A stretch of 64,000 nucleotides of DNA from CAVTWY01 sp963738615 (lineage in GTDB: Bacteria; Pseudomonadota; Gammaproteobacteria; Burkholderiales; Burkholderiaceae_C), in assembly GCA_963738615.1 (NCBI GenBank), contig CAVTXI010000012.1:1178001-1242000 (forward strand), read 5' to 3'. The first letter of the stretch is position 1. Each line of letters begins with the position of its first letter. A program made the position numbers and the translations under genes. Of this stretch, positions 7,467 to 16,954 are shown in pieces. The notes beneath the pieces are model-generated. The model had not been told where the DNA came from, did not search any database, and saw only the letters and a program-made list of their open reading frames with translations.

Positions 7467-8153
7467 ATGAAAAACCGCACTTCCATCGACACCGCCGTCC
7501 ACAAGGCCATCGATGCCGGCCGCCGCCGCACGCTTCACCACCTGGGCATGGCGACCGTCCTGCCCATGGTCGCCGCCGTGATCGGCAGCACCTGGGCTGC
7601 GCGCGGGAACGCGCAGCAGCGCCTGATGCCCACCCCACGCCAAACCGAAGGCCCGTTCTACCCCGTCGAGATCCCCGCTGACGCGGACCACGACCTACTG
7701 GTCAACGGCGCGCTCACCTACACCCCCGCGCACCGCACGAAACTGAGCGGCAGCGTTGTCGACATCGACGGCAAGCCACTGAAGGGTGCGGTCGTCGAGA
7801 TCTGGCAATGCGACGACAAGGGCCACTACCACCACCCCGGCGATGGCGGCAACGCCGACCCGTCGTTCCAGGGCTTCGGCCGCTCGAGCGTCGACACCGA
7901 CGGCCGCTACACCTTCGTCACGATGCGCCCTGCCCGCTACACCGGCCGCACGCCGCACATTCACGTGAAGGTGAAGCTGGGGCGCAAGGAACTGCTGACG
8001 ACGCAGTTGTACGTAGCGGGCGATCCGGGCAACGAACGCGATGGGTTGTGGCGGCGCCTGAGCAACGACGGCCGGGCCGCGCTGACAGTGCCGTTCACGG
8101 AAGAAAGCGGCGGGTGGCTGGGCGCGAAATTCGCGATCGTGGTGGAGGCTTGA
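7467..8153 (+). CDS. Exported intradiol ring-cleavage dioxygenase
   Basis: A 228-residue Fe(III) intradiol dioxygenase of the protocatechuate 3,4-dioxygenase/catechol 1,2-dioxygenase superfamily. Likely iron ligands are Y121 (GHYHHP), Y158 (PARYTG), H164 and H166 (TPHIHVKV). The substrate loop TEGPFYP at 60-66 is also typical. The N-terminus has a twin-arginine-like stretch (GRRRTLHHLG) and a hydrophobic segment ending near NAQ, so the enzyme is probably exported by Tat. This fits the single-domain extracytoplasmic group of the family rather than the two-subunit cytoplasmic enzymes. Substrate unknown. The gene stands alone, divergent from the cysteine-rich locus. Confidence 0.85.
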   Translation: MKNRTSIDTAVHKAIDAGRRRTLHHLGMATVLPMVAAVIGSTWAARGNAQQRLMPTPRQTEGPFYPVEIPADADHDLLVNGALTYTPAHRTKLSGSVVDIDGKPLKGAVVEIWQCDDKGHYHHPGDGGNADPSFQGFGRSSVDTDGRYTFVTMRPARYTGRTPHIHVKVKLGRKELLTTQLYVAGDPGNERDGLWRRLSNDGRAALTVPFTEESGGWLGAKFAIVVEA

Positions 8154-8190
8154 CAGCGACGCGGCCGCGACCAGCCCGCCCCCTCCACGC

Positions 8191-8745
8191 TCAGGGCAAC
8201 ACGGCCCGACAGGTGCGCACCTGTTCCGCCAGCCGCTTGTCGTCAGCGTCGGCGTCGGCGTCGCAACGCCCGTACAGAACCAGTTTCAGCGACCCGGTCT
8301 GTCCGCCGAGGCGAGTTCCCTTGGGGCCGCTCAGGATGCCGGCGACGACTTTGGCGCTGTCCTCGAGCTCCTGCTCGTCCAAGCGTCGGTAGCCGGCAGT
8401 GTCGAGGCGGCGCGCGAGTTCGTCGCGGAGGTTGCGCGTTCGGCGATCCGAGAGCGTCCACGCAACGTCATGTCGTTGGGCATTCCCGGCGATCGAGCAC
8501 ACGCGGACCTCGCTTGTCGAGCGCGCGGCAAGGTCGTGGTTCGCCTCGACGATCCCGCGCGCGGCCACGGCCAGCCGGTATTCGCTTCGCGGTGCCTCGT
8601 AGATCGCGACGGAGCAGAACGAGCGATCGGCATCGCAAGCCACCAACGCCGCGACCGGTAGCCAGGCAAGCACGCGGATCTTTCGCTCGAGCTCGAGCGC
8701 GCGCGGTATCGCGCATGCAGAACGTCTCGACGAGCGCTCATTCAT
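8191..8745 (-). CDS. Putative lipoprotein of unknown function
   Basis: An unrecognised protein of about 184 residues. The ATG at 8745 is used because it overlaps the upstream ybdK stop by four bases (ATGA). The N-terminus is unusually long and basic, then a hydrophobic stretch ends in ALVACD, which fits a lipobox with Cys as first mature residue. The mature part has three more cysteines and alternating strand/helix segments, with a C-terminal LVLYGRCDADADADD acidic stretch. Coupling to ybdK and the antiporter suggests a shared envelope or stress role, but no function can be assigned. Confidence 0.65.
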   Translation of the reverse strand: MNERSSRRSACAIPRALELERKIRVLAWLPVAALVACDADRSFCSVAIYEAPRSEYRLAVAARGIVEANHDLAARSTSEVRVCSIAGNAQRHDVAWTLSDRRTRNLRDELARRLDTAGYRRLDEQELEDSAKVVAGILSGPKGTRLGGQTGSLKLVLYGRCDADADADDKRLAEQVRTCRAVLP

Positions 8746-9878
8746 GATCCGAGACTCGGCACACCCTCCCACCGCTCACACTGCCTCCTCACCACCTCGG
8801 GCAAGAAGTTCTCCTTGCCCTGCACGCCGCGAACCCAATCCGCATCGGTGGTCGAAGCAGCATCGATCGCCGCGCGCACGGCCTCCAAACCATCCTGCGC
8901 CTTCAGGTCGACGGCATGCGAATCCAACGCGTCCAACGTGCGCGCAATCGCCGCGCGGATGGTCACGGGGTCGCTGCCGTGCACATCGACGAGCGTGCCG
9001 TCCAGGCCGAAGCGGCAGGCCTGGAAGCGGTTGTAGGTGTAGGGCAGGTAATCGTCTTCGTGCGGCTGGAAGGGCCGCTCGGTCAGTAGCCAGCGGGCAA
9101 GGCATTGCAGGTACGCGGCGATGGCGGCGGCGCGCTCGATGGTCAGGGGTGTGTCCATCACGCGGACTTCGATCGTGCCGAATTCGGGCTTGGGGCGGAT
9201 GTCCCAGTAAAAGTCTTTCATCGACTTGACGACACCGGTGCGCGCCATCTTGCCGAAGAAGACACCGAAGTCGTCCCACGTCAGTGCGAAAGGTGCGCGG
9301 CCCGCGAGCGGGAACGCGAAGACCGAGTTCAAACGCGCCGAGTGAAAGCCCGTGTCGGTGCCCTGCACGTACGGTGACGACGCCGACAGCGCGATCACGT
9401 GGGGGATGTAGCGCGCCATCGCGTGCAACAACCACAACGCCTCGTCGGGGCTGGCGCAGCCGATGTGCACGTGCTGGCCGAAGACGGTGAACTGCTTGCT
9501 GAGGTAGCCGTAGAGCTCCGACACCTGGCGAAAGCGCGGCGTGTCGACGATGCGGCGGTGGCTCCAGTCTTGAAACGCGTGCGTGCCGCCGCCGCACAGC
9601 GCCAGGTTGAGCTTGCGTGCATCGGCCACCAGCGCATCGCGCACCTCGGTCAGCTCGCGCATCGCCTGACCGTGATCGGTGCAGATGCCGGTCGACAGCT
9701 CGATCATGCTGCTGGTGATTTCGGGCTTCACGTCGGCCGCCAGCTTGCGGCGCGACGTGAGGCGCAGCAGGTCGAGCGCGCCGGGCGTGAGGTCGTAGTC
9801 GTGACGGTTCACGACCTGAAGCTCGAGCTCGATGCCCAGCGTGAAGGCCGCCGACGGCGCGAAGGTCTCGAGGCTCAC
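8742..9878 (-). CDS. ybdK: YbdK-type carboxylate-amine ligase (glutamate-cysteine ligase 2 family)
   Basis: A 378-residue ATP-dependent ligase of the GCS2 family. Characteristic stretches are LGIELELQVVNRHDYDL near the N-terminus, the IELSTGIC metal/ATP region, GTHAF, FGQHVHIGC and IEVRVMDTPLT. Family members have weak gamma-glutamyl-cysteine ligase activity; the physiological substrate is often unknown. Start and stop both overlap neighbours by four bases (antiporter upstream, lipoprotein downstream), so the three genes form one translationally coupled operon. The antiporter neighbour is notable because Kef-type antiporters are gated by glutathione. Confidence 0.9.
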   Translation of the reverse strand: MSLETFAPSAAFTLGIELELQVVNRHDYDLTPGALDLLRLTSRRKLAADVKPEITSSMIELSTGICTDHGQAMRELTEVRDALVADARKLNLALCGGGTHAFQDWSHRRIVDTPRFRQVSELYGYLSKQFTVFGQHVHIGCASPDEALWLLHAMARYIPHVIALSASSPYVQGTDTGFHSARLNSVFAFPLAGRAPFALTWDDFGVFFGKMARTGVVKSMKDFYWDIRPKPEFGTIEVRVMDTPLTIERAAAIAAYLQCLARWLLTERPFQPHEDDYLPYTYNRFQACRFGLDGTLVDVHGSDPVTIRAAIARTLDALDSHAVDLKAQDGLEAVRAAIDAASTTDADWVRGVQGKENFLPEVVRRQCERWEGVPSLGS

Positions 9879-11132
9879 GGCACCGATGCGTTCGCGTTCA
9901 CGGCGACGGTCGCGGCCGGCGCGGCGGCCGACGGTTCCACATCACCCGCCCGCCGCAGGAAGAATCGCAAGGCCAGCGGCGACACCAGTTCGAAGATCGC
10001 GATGCACGCCAGCAGCAGCGGCATCAGCCCTTCGGCGCGCACACCCTGCTGCGCCGCGAAGTCCAGCCCCATCACCCACGCGGTGGCCGACATCGGCATC
10101 AGCGCGCAGCCCAGCCACAAACCCTGCTTCGTGTTCAAGCCGCTCGGCCGCGCCAACAACGACACGCCCAGCACCTTCGCCAACACGCGCAGCACGACCA
10201 AGGCGAGCGCCACCGCCAGCAGCGGCGCCACCGCGGCCGGTGACCACGCGGCGTTGACCGCCACGAAGAGCGCCATCACCAACAACGCACCCAGGCTGCC
10301 GAAGTGACGCGGCCACAGCCACGGCCGGTCGCTGCGGTTGCGCAGCCAGATGCCTGCCAGCAGCGGCACCATCAGCATCGAAAGATGCAGCGTCTTCGAC
10401 AGCACCAGCGCCAACATCACGAAGCCGACGATCAACAGCACCGCCGGGTCATGCCGCAGGTCGAAGCGGCGCGCGGCGAAGTGAATCGCTTCGGCCGTCA
10501 GCGCCGCCAAGCACGATCGAGCCGAAGAACGAGAACGACACCGGCCCGATCGCCTGCGTCCAGGTGTCGGGCACGCTGAGCAGCATGCCGGCGCCATAAA
10601 GCTGAAGCGCGATCACCGCGACGACCGTGTTCAGCACCGACATCGCGAGCAGCCGTTCGGTGACCTGACCCGCCGAATGCAATTCGCCGACGACGCGCAT
10701 CGTCAACGCCGGCGATGACGCCGCGAGGATCAGCGACAGCGGCACCGCCACCGCAGCGGGCACGCCCAGCCACTGCGCGCCGAACACGATCACCAACGAC
10801 GTGATGGCGCTTTCGAGCAGGCTCGAGGCCAGCAGCCACGGGTTGTGGCGCAGCCAGCGCAGGTTGAGCCGCGCGCCCGACTCGAACAGCAGCACGCCCA
10901 GCGCGGCATCGATCACCAACCGAACACCTTCGTCGGCGCCGTCGACGGCTTGGCCGATGACGGTGATCAGCGTGCCGATGATGGCGTAGCCCACCAGCCG
11001 CGGCCAATGCAGCACGCGCCACACCACCTCGCCCGCGAGCGCGGCCGCAAGCCCAAGCATCACCGCCCCAAGCAGCGTGTCGGGGGCAAGAGACCAGGGT
11101 TGCTGGATCAACGAACGAAGGGCTTCGGGCAT
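9875..11132 (-). CDS. CPA2-family (Kef-like) cation/proton antiporter (one frameshift)
   Basis: A polytopic membrane protein of about 418 residues with roughly 12 hydrophobic segments, of the monovalent cation:proton antiporter-2 type (SARLNLRWLRHNPWLL, then LSLILAASSPALTMRVV). No cytoplasmic RCK/TrkA domain follows the membrane part. The reading frame breaks near 10501-10508: the first part runs to SFFGSIVLG and the second resumes at ALTAEAIHFAARR. Removing one base in the GGCGGCG stretch on the minus strand joins them. The stop overlaps the ybdK start by four bases. It is probably intact in the organism. Confidence 0.8.
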
Positions 11133-11203
11133 CGGTACTCCGGCCGCGAGACTACTCCACGACGATGACCATGCCTGCCCATGTTGGGCCGGTGCCGCAC
11201 GAG

Positions 11204-11785
11204 CTATTTGCCGGCGCGGATGGCCTTCTCGTCATCTTCGCGGAAGCGTCGTGTCGCGCAGGCGTCGTTGTAGTCTTTCATCGCCTGCTCGTGCGCCAGC
11301 GCGCGTTCGTTGTGCGCGCGGTTGCGTGCGTTCCAGTCGTCGACCTTCGCGTCGATCTCGGGCTTGCGCGTGTTGAAGGTGGTGATCATCGCGCTGGCCT
11401 TCTCGTTGTAGGCTTTGACCGCGGCTTCGTCGGCCTTGTCGACAGCGTCGCGTTCGGCCGCGACCGCCTTCACCTGCTGGTCGAGCACCTCGCGCTCTTT
11501 CGCCAATTCGGCTTTCTCGGCATCCAGCGTTTTGCGGCTGCCCTCGAATTTCTCGTTGCCGCCCTCGAGTGTTTTGTTCTGCTTCATGCACGCGCGAAGT
11601 TCTTCGCGCGACATGATCTTGTCACCCTTGTTATCGGCTTTTGCACTCTTGTCGGCCTTGCCGCCAGCCTGTGCCCAGGCTGCGGATGAAGCCCCCAGGG
11701 CACACATGGCCGTCATGGTCATCATCACGCAGGCGGCTGCGGCCTTGCGCCGGGTCCGGTTTGTCGAGCGTTGCTTCACGTTCAT
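11204..11785 (-). CDS. Exported coiled-coil protein of unknown function
   Basis: An unrecognised protein of about 193 residues. A basic N-terminus and hydrophobic core ending in SSAAWAQ give a signal peptide. The mature part is highly charged and rich in Ala, Glu and Lys, with a long predicted coiled coil (ELAKEREVLDQQVKAVAAER and onwards to about residue 165). It has only two Cys, in LRACMKQ and NDACATR, which could form a disulfide. Two in-frame ATGs lie upstream (11797, 11809); I use 11785, where the signal peptide has a normal n-region. It may act as a periplasmic adaptor or wall-associated protein, but nothing here decides it. Confidence 0.7.
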   Translation of the reverse strand: MNVKQRSTNRTRRKAAAACVMMTMTAMCALGASSAAWAQAGGKADKSAKADNKGDKIMSREELRACMKQNKTLEGGNEKFEGSRKTLDAEKAELAKEREVLDQQVKAVAAERDAVDKADEAAVKAYNEKASAMITTFNTRKPEIDAKVDDWNARNRAHNERALAHEQAMKDYNDACATRRFREDDEKAIRAGK

Positions 11786-11872
11786 GCTGGCATCCATCCA
11801 CAATTCCATGCCGGAAATCCGGCGGGCATACGATCGATGATATCGACACACGACGCGACGAAGAAAGCCCGC

Positions 11873-12160
11873 ATGACCACCACGCCCGCCTGCGTCATCG
11901 TCCACAACGTCGCCGCGTCGCGCTTCGAAACCACGGTCGAAGGCCATACCGCGTACACCAACTACTCGATCCGCGACGGCGTGATGGCGATGCCGCACAC
12001 CGTCGTGCCGCGCCCCATCGGCGGCCGCGGCGTCGCCGAACAGCTTGTCGCCGCGGCGATGGCCCATGCGCGCGCGCACGGGCTGAAGGTGGACCCGCAG
12101 TGCAGCTACGTGGCGGCATACATGCGCCGGCACCCCGACGTTCAGGATCTTCACGTCTGA
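11873..12160 (+). CDS. Small GNAT-like N-acetyltransferase (YjdJ type)
   Basis: A 95-residue protein matching the small single-domain GNAT group: beta strands FETTVEGHTAYTNYSI, then the acyl-CoA loop PRPIGGRGVAEQLVAAAMAH and the terminal CSYVAAYMRRHP segment. These proteins lack the N-terminal part of classical GNATs and their substrates are unknown. The ATG at 11873 follows GAAGAAAG at a plausible distance. The DUF924 gene starts six bases after its stop, so they are probably co-transcribed. Confidence 0.82.
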   Translation: MTTTPACVIVHNVAASRFETTVEGHTAYTNYSIRDGVMAMPHTVVPRPIGGRGVAEQLVAAAMAHARAHGLKVDPQCSYVAAYMRRHPDVQDLHV

Positions 12161-12165
12161 CCCTC

Positions 12166-12750
12166 ATGAACACGAACGCTCCCATCGTCTCACCCGAGTC
12201 CGTGCTGGCCTTCTGGTTCGCGAACGCCACCGCGCCACGCAACGTGTGGTTCCGCAAGGACGATGACTTCGACGCCACCATTCGCGAGCAATTCGGCGCA
12301 ACGATCGACGCTGCAGTCGACGGTCGCATCGATGCGTGGCACGACGCGGGGGACCGCGAAGCACTCGCGCGCATCGTCGTGCTCGACCAGTTCACGCGCA
12401 ACGTCTTCCGCGGCCAGGCGCGCGCCTTTGCTGGCGACACCCGAGCGCTGGCCGCAAGCCGCGACCTGATCCGCAGCGGACGTGACCGAGCGCTGGCACC
12501 GTTGCAACGCGTGTTCGTCTACCTTCCGCTGGAACACAGCGAGTTGCTCGCCGATCAACATCAGTGCGTTGCGTTGATGCATGAGCTGGGCCAAGAGCAC
12601 GCGGCCGCGGCCGACTTCGAGACCTATGCGCGCAAGCACCTCGAGATCATCGAACGGTTCGGCCGATTCCCGCATCGCAATGCCGCGCTGGGCCGCGCAT
12701 CGACACCTGCGGAGATCGAGTTCCTGACGCAGCCCGGCTCGTCGTTCTGA
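12166..12750 (+). CDS. DUF924 family protein
   Basis: A 194-residue helical, TPR-like protein of the DUF924 family, found across proteobacteria. The family core is clear: VLAFWF near the N-terminus, VVLDQFTRNVFRGQARAF, then FVYLPLEHSE and the closing IIERFGRFPHRNAALGR. The function is not established. The ATG at 12166 gives standard family length. It is next to the GNAT gene and convergent with the histidine phosphatase gene. Confidence 0.88.
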   Translation: MNTNAPIVSPESVLAFWFANATAPRNVWFRKDDDFDATIREQFGATIDAAVDGRIDAWHDAGDREALARIVVLDQFTRNVFRGQARAFAGDTRALAASRDLIRSGRDRALAPLQRVFVYLPLEHSELLADQHQCVALMHELGQEHAAAADFETYARKHLEIIERFGRFPHRNAALGRASTPAEIEFLTQPGSSF

Positions 12751-12772
12751 TCAACGCAACCCGTGGGTCTAT

Positions 12773-13375
12773 CTAGGGCACGACGCTGCCCACGGCGGCC
12801 TTCGACTTGCCCTCGCGACGAAGCACGATGCCTTCGCCCGGGCGCGCCACGCGGCCCGTGATTGCGGTGATGTTCACCTGGTGCGTCACCACGACCAGCA
12901 CGCCGGGCCCGCGCCAGGCGTCGATCACGCGGCGTGCAGCGGCGGTACGCTGCGGTTCTTCACCGCGGTCCGCGAAAAACGAATCGAATGCGGGCTCTTC
13001 GCGCGCGCGGCCAGGGAACGCTTCATCGGCGGTATCGCGTGCGCGGCACCAGCGCGACGTGAGCACGCCACCGACCTCGATCGCGCGCTCGCGGAAGGTC
13101 GTGCCGATGCGTCGCGCCTGCGCGCGGCCTTCGTCGTCGAGGTTGCGCTGCGTCTTGCAGTCACCCAGCCGCATGCCCTGCGGGTCACCCACACCCGGCG
13201 CTTTCGCGTGGCGAAACAGCACGACCGCGCCGTCGCGCACCTGCTGCCAGTCGCCGTCACCGGCGGGGCCCTGCGCCTTGGCGGGTGAAGCCAGCGCCAT
13301 CGCGCAGCACAACACGATCGCACCCGCGATCGATTCGAATCCGGACGCTGCCCGCGCAATTGCCATCATCCACAT
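12773..13375 (-). CDS. Exported histidine phosphatase-superfamily protein
   Basis: A 200-residue member of the phosphoglycerate mutase-like superfamily. The catalytic RHA motif is at R55-H56 (VVLFRHAKAP). SRWCRARDTA supplies the second Arg, and VVTHQVNITAITG the C-terminal catalytic His. The N-terminal 34 residues form a signal peptide ending in AKAQ, so it is probably periplasmic. Several in-frame Met codons occur near the start. Related exported proteins are often of unknown substrate. It is preceded by the AMP-ligase gene on the same strand, 135 bases away. Confidence 0.82.
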   Translation of the reverse strand: MWMMAIARAASGFESIAGAIVLCCAMALASPAKAQGPAGDGDWQQVRDGAVVLFRHAKAPGVGDPQGMRLGDCKTQRNLDDEGRAQARRIGTTFRERAIEVGGVLTSRWCRARDTADEAFPGRAREEPAFDSFFADRGEEPQRTAAARRVIDAWRGPGVLVVVTHQVNITAITGRVARPGEGIVLRREGKSKAAVGSVVP

Positions 13376-13510
13376 GAAACGAGTATCGAGCGGTCCTTGT
13401 TCGGCGAGTTGGTCGCATGGCTATCTTGCCGACTTGCCCGCCGGCCGCCGTGAAGCCGGCGCTGCCGTCACGCGAGATCGCGCGCCTGCTGCCGACGCAA
13501 CAGGCACCGT

Positions 13511-15224
13511 TCAGCCGCGCGCGTTCTCGCGGTCTTGCAGCAGACGCCACATCACCTTGCCGCTGCCCGACTTGGGCAGGGCATCGATGAATTCGACGAC
13601 GCGCGGCACCTTGTACGCGGCCATGTGCTCTCGCGCCCATTCGACGATCGATTCGGGCGTGGCTTGGCCGCGCGCCTGCGACCGCAGCACCACCAGCGCC
13701 TTCACCGTCTCGCCGCGATACGCGTCGCGCGTGCCGATGACGCAGGCCTCGGCCACCGCCGGGTGGCTTGTAGAGCATCAGCTCGACCTCGCTGGGCCAG
13801 ACCTTGTAGCCGCTGGCGTTGATCATCCGCTTCAGGCGGTCGGTGATGAAGAAGTAGCCCTCGTCGTCGACGCGGCCGAGGTCGCCGCTGCGGAAGAAGC
13901 GCTTGCCGTCGATGGTGACGAACGCAGCGTCGGTGGCCTCGGGATGCTTCCAGTAGCCGGTGAAGACCATCGGGCCGTGAATCACGATCTCGCCGACTTC
14001 GCCGGTCGGCATCGGCGCCAGCGTGTCGGGGTCGACCACACGCGCGTCGACACCGAAGATCGGGATGCCCAGGCATTGCAGCTTGGCGCGTTCGTGCGGG
14101 TTGGCGTGGCTTGGGGCCGCGGTTTCGGTCAGGCCGTAGCCTTCGGCGAACGTGATGCCGAAGTCGCGCCCGAGTCGCTCGGCAATCGCCTCCGGCATCG
14201 CCGCGCCGCCGCCGCTGATGAACTTCAGGCTCGACAGGTCGAAGCTCGCGGCGTTGGGGCTGGCAAGCAGGTCGATCACCATCGTGGGAATGCAGGTCCA
14301 GTGCGTGACGCCATGCTCGGCAATCAGCCGCGCCGCGAGTTCGCGGTCCCAGCGCGGCATCAGCACCTGCGTGCTGCCGCACCACAGCGGCGCGTGCACG
14401 CCGTACATCATCCCGGTGATGTGGAACATGGGCACGACCGCCAGCGACACCGACTCGGGGCCGACGAAGCTCCACTGCGCCGCGCCGACGACGTTGGGCA
14501 TCAACGTGCGATGCGTGTGCATGCACCCCTTGGGCAGTGCCGTGGTGCCCGAGGTGTAGGGCAGCACCGCCAGGTCGTCGGGCTTGCCGTCATAGGGGCC
14601 GGGCGCATGGTTGGCGGCCAGCGCCTCCGCCCACGCCGTCGCGCCCGGCGGCACCGGGTGTTCGGCATACAGCCACTGAGCCATCGCGTCGGGCATCGCG
14701 GGCGCTTGCGCGCGAGGGGGCAATGTGTCGCGGTAGTGCGTGACGAGCATGCCCTCGAGGCGCTGCGCGACGTCGAGTTGACCGTCGGCCTGCGCCAGTG
14801 CGGCCGCCAGGTCGGCGCTGGTGATCGCGAACCGCGTGCCGGGGTCGACGATGTAGTGGCCCAATTCGTCGGCCTTGTTCATCGGGTTCACGGGCACCAC
14901 CACGCCCTGGGCACGCAACACGCCGTAGAAGGCGATGGCGAACTGTGGGCAGTTCTGCATCAGCAGCACCACGCGGTCGCCAGCAACAAGCCCACGGTGG
15001 CGAAGCCAACCGGCGATGGCCAGCGCCTGGCGCTCGAATTCGGCGAACGTGATGTCGCGGCCGAGGAAGCGGTGGTAGGCCTTGTCGGGGTAGCGGCGCG
15101 CGCTGACTTCGGCGTTGAACCACAGCGTGGTTCGCGGCACCTCGAGCGTGTGCGGAAGGCGCCGCGGCCACACGGCGTGGTGTGGCAACGCTGCGGGCAT
15201 GGATTCCTGGTTCATCGTGGCCAT
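13511..15224 (-). CDS. Long-chain fatty-acid/acyl-CoA synthetase, AMP-binding (one frameshift)
   Basis: An adenylate-forming ligase of about 570 residues. The P-loop-like YTSGTTALPKGCMHTH, the adenine motif EGYGLTE, the SGDLGRVDDEGYFFITDR motif and the C-terminal PKSGSGKVMWRLL lysine loop are all present. It should activate a fatty or aromatic acid to its CoA thioester. The frame breaks near 13765: one frame ends MLYK, the next begins HPAVAEACVIGTRDAYRGE. Removing one C from the AAGCCACCC run on the minus strand joins them. Start ATGs at 15224 or 15215 are equally possible. It is divergent from the glycerophosphodiesterase gene. Confidence 0.85.
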
Positions 15225-15283
15225 CGTCGTCGGTCGTGCTGCAATCGCAGTCACGATAACCGCACCGATCGGACCTTCCCATC

Positions 15284-16312
15284 ATGGACATCCTGTGTTC
15301 GCTGCGTTCGGCTCTGCAATCGGCCTTGCGTTCATCTTTGCGCTGGGCCGCGCTGCCCTGCCTGCTGGCGCTGGTCACCGCCTGCGGTACGGCACCACCA
15401 GCGACGATCGCGTTCGACCTGCAAGGCCACCGCGGCGCACGCGGCTTGGCGCCCGAGAACACGCTGACCGCTTTCGAGCGCGCCCTCGAGGTTGGCGTGT
15501 GGACGCTCGAGCTCGACGTCGGCATCACACGCGACGGCGTGCCAGTGATTGCGCATGACCCGAAGCTCAACCCGAACATCGTGCGCGACGCGTCGGGGCA
15601 GTGGCTTGTCGACAGCGGACCTGCCATCGTCGACCTCGACCTCGCTGCGCTTCAGCGCTACGACGTCGGCCGACTGAAACCGGGCACGCGCTATGCGCAG
15701 ACCTTCGCGCAGCAGCAGCCGCGCGACGGCGAACGTGTGCCGACGCTGGCGGCGCTGTTCGAACGCGTGAAGCAGCTGCGTGCCGGGCACGTGCGCTTCA
15801 ACATCGAGACCAAGCTCACACCCGAAGATCCGAACGCGACAGTCGACCCGGCCGCCTTCGCGCGGGCGTTGCTGGCGGTCATCGACGAGCACGGCATGCG
15901 CTCACGCGTGTCGATTCAAAGTTTCGATTGGCGCACGCTGCGCGAAGTGCAACGCGCCGCACCCATGATTCCCACCGTGTGTCTGACGGTGCGGCAGAAC
16001 TTCGCCGACAACTTGACCAGCGGTCGTTGGACGTTGGGCATCACACCGGGCGAACACGGCAACATGGTGCCGCGCATGGTGAAGGCCGCGGGTTGCCGTG
16101 TGTGGTCGCCCTACTTCGGCGAACTCGACGCGGCCGGTATCGCCGAAGCGCGCCGGCTCGAATTGAAGACGATCGCGTGGACCGTGAACGCCGCGGCGGA
16201 CATCGAGCGCATGCTCGACCTCGCGCCCGACGGCATCATCACCGACTACCCCGACCGCATGCGCGAGGCGATGGCGCGGCGGTCGATGGCACTGCCGCCG
16301 CGCGTGCGTTGA
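15284..16312 (+). CDS. glpQ: Glycerophosphodiester phosphodiesterase lipoprotein
   Basis: A 342-residue glycerophosphodiesterase with an N-terminal lipobox (LVTACG, Cys34), so it is probably membrane-anchored in the periplasm. It hydrolyses glycerophosphodiesters to glycerol-3-phosphate and an alcohol. The GDPD core is complete: GHRGARGLAPENT at 48-60 (catalytic H49, E58), the metal site ELD at 76-78, and the second catalytic His in VIAHDP (H91). A C-terminal TIAWTVN...DGIITDYPDRM completes the barrel. The gene has its own promoter region facing the AMP-ligase gene. Confidence 0.92.
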   Translation: MDILCSLRSALQSALRSSLRWAALPCLLALVTACGTAPPATIAFDLQGHRGARGLAPENTLTAFERALEVGVWTLELDVGITRDGVPVIAHDPKLNPNIVRDASGQWLVDSGPAIVDLDLAALQRYDVGRLKPGTRYAQTFAQQQPRDGERVPTLAALFERVKQLRAGHVRFNIETKLTPEDPNATVDPAAFARALLAVIDEHGMRSRVSIQSFDWRTLREVQRAAPMIPTVCLTVRQNFADNLTSGRWTLGITPGEHGNMVPRMVKAAGCRVWSPYFGELDAAGIAEARRLELKTIAWTVNAAADIERMLDLAPDGIITDYPDRMREAMARRSMALPPRVR

Positions 16313-16900
16313 TCAACCCAGCGCCAATTGCTCGTGCCGATCGGCCGCGGCGTACAGCTCGTTGGCGAAGCTCGGGTCGTGGCACATGTGAGCAGCGGCC
16401 ATCGTGCGAACTTCGTCGGCTTCCCAGCGGGCACGACTCGCGCTTCGCGTTGGCGCCGTTCCGGCGTGGTCCGATGCCGCTGTCGACGTTGCGCGTGCAC
16501 GCGCGCCCAGCACGCGATCACGAATCGCTTTGGAAATTAGAAGGATCAGCATCACGCCTCCTCGTTGGGGTTGAATTCGGCCGCCCGGCGAAGGCTCTGC
16601 GGCGACGTCCGGATCGATGCTCTGCCAGCGAGCCGCCAGAACGCGCAGTTCGGACGCCGCGCGCCGATGGCCCTGGGCGGCCAGCGCAAGCCAGACCTTG
16701 TGGCGCACGACCGCGAACAGCGTCGGCGTGGTTCGGCGGTAGGCGCCGAGCGCTGGCTTGTCGACCTGCGCCTGTTTCGGCTGTCGGCGGCTCACGCCCT
16801 GCGCCCATCCGCGTACCGTGACGACGGCATCGGCCGCCCAGCGGGCGCCGCGAGGCTCCCCGACAACGGGCGGGACCATCACAAGTTGTTGTTGACGCAT
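16313..16900 (-). CDS. Hypothetical protein of unknown function
   Basis: An unrecognised 195-residue protein. The ATG at 16900 follows a good ribosome-binding site (AAGGGAAG), which supports it being expressed. A basic middle part (LFAVVRHKVWLALAAQGHRR) is followed by a short hydrophobic stretch (GVMLILLISKAI) near residue 115, and by a C-terminal helix (EADEVRTMAAAHMCHDPSFANELYA). Composition is Arg/Ala-rich, so a spurious frame cannot be fully excluded. It is divergent from the LysR regulator across a 133-base gap that holds a palindrome, so it could be that regulator's target. Confidence 0.5.
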   Translation of the reverse strand: MRQQQLVMVPPVVGEPRGARWAADAVVTVRGWAQGVSRRQPKQAQVDKPALGAYRRTTPTLFAVVRHKVWLALAAQGHRRAASELRVLAARWQSIDPDVAAEPSPGGRIQPQRGGVMLILLISKAIRDRVLGARARATSTAASDHAGTAPTRSASRARWEADEVRTMAAAHMCHDPSFANELYAAADRHEQLALG

Positions 16901-16954
16901 CGTTCTTCCCTTTCACTACCCCTTCAAACCGAGGGGGCAGGCGCATCTTCGGGT

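Noticed and set aside
12807..15467. Very long plus-strand open frame opposite the histidine phosphatase and AMP ligase
   Set aside because: It is antisense to genes with clear families, has no recognisable domains, and long empty frames are expected on the reverse strand of very GC-rich genes.
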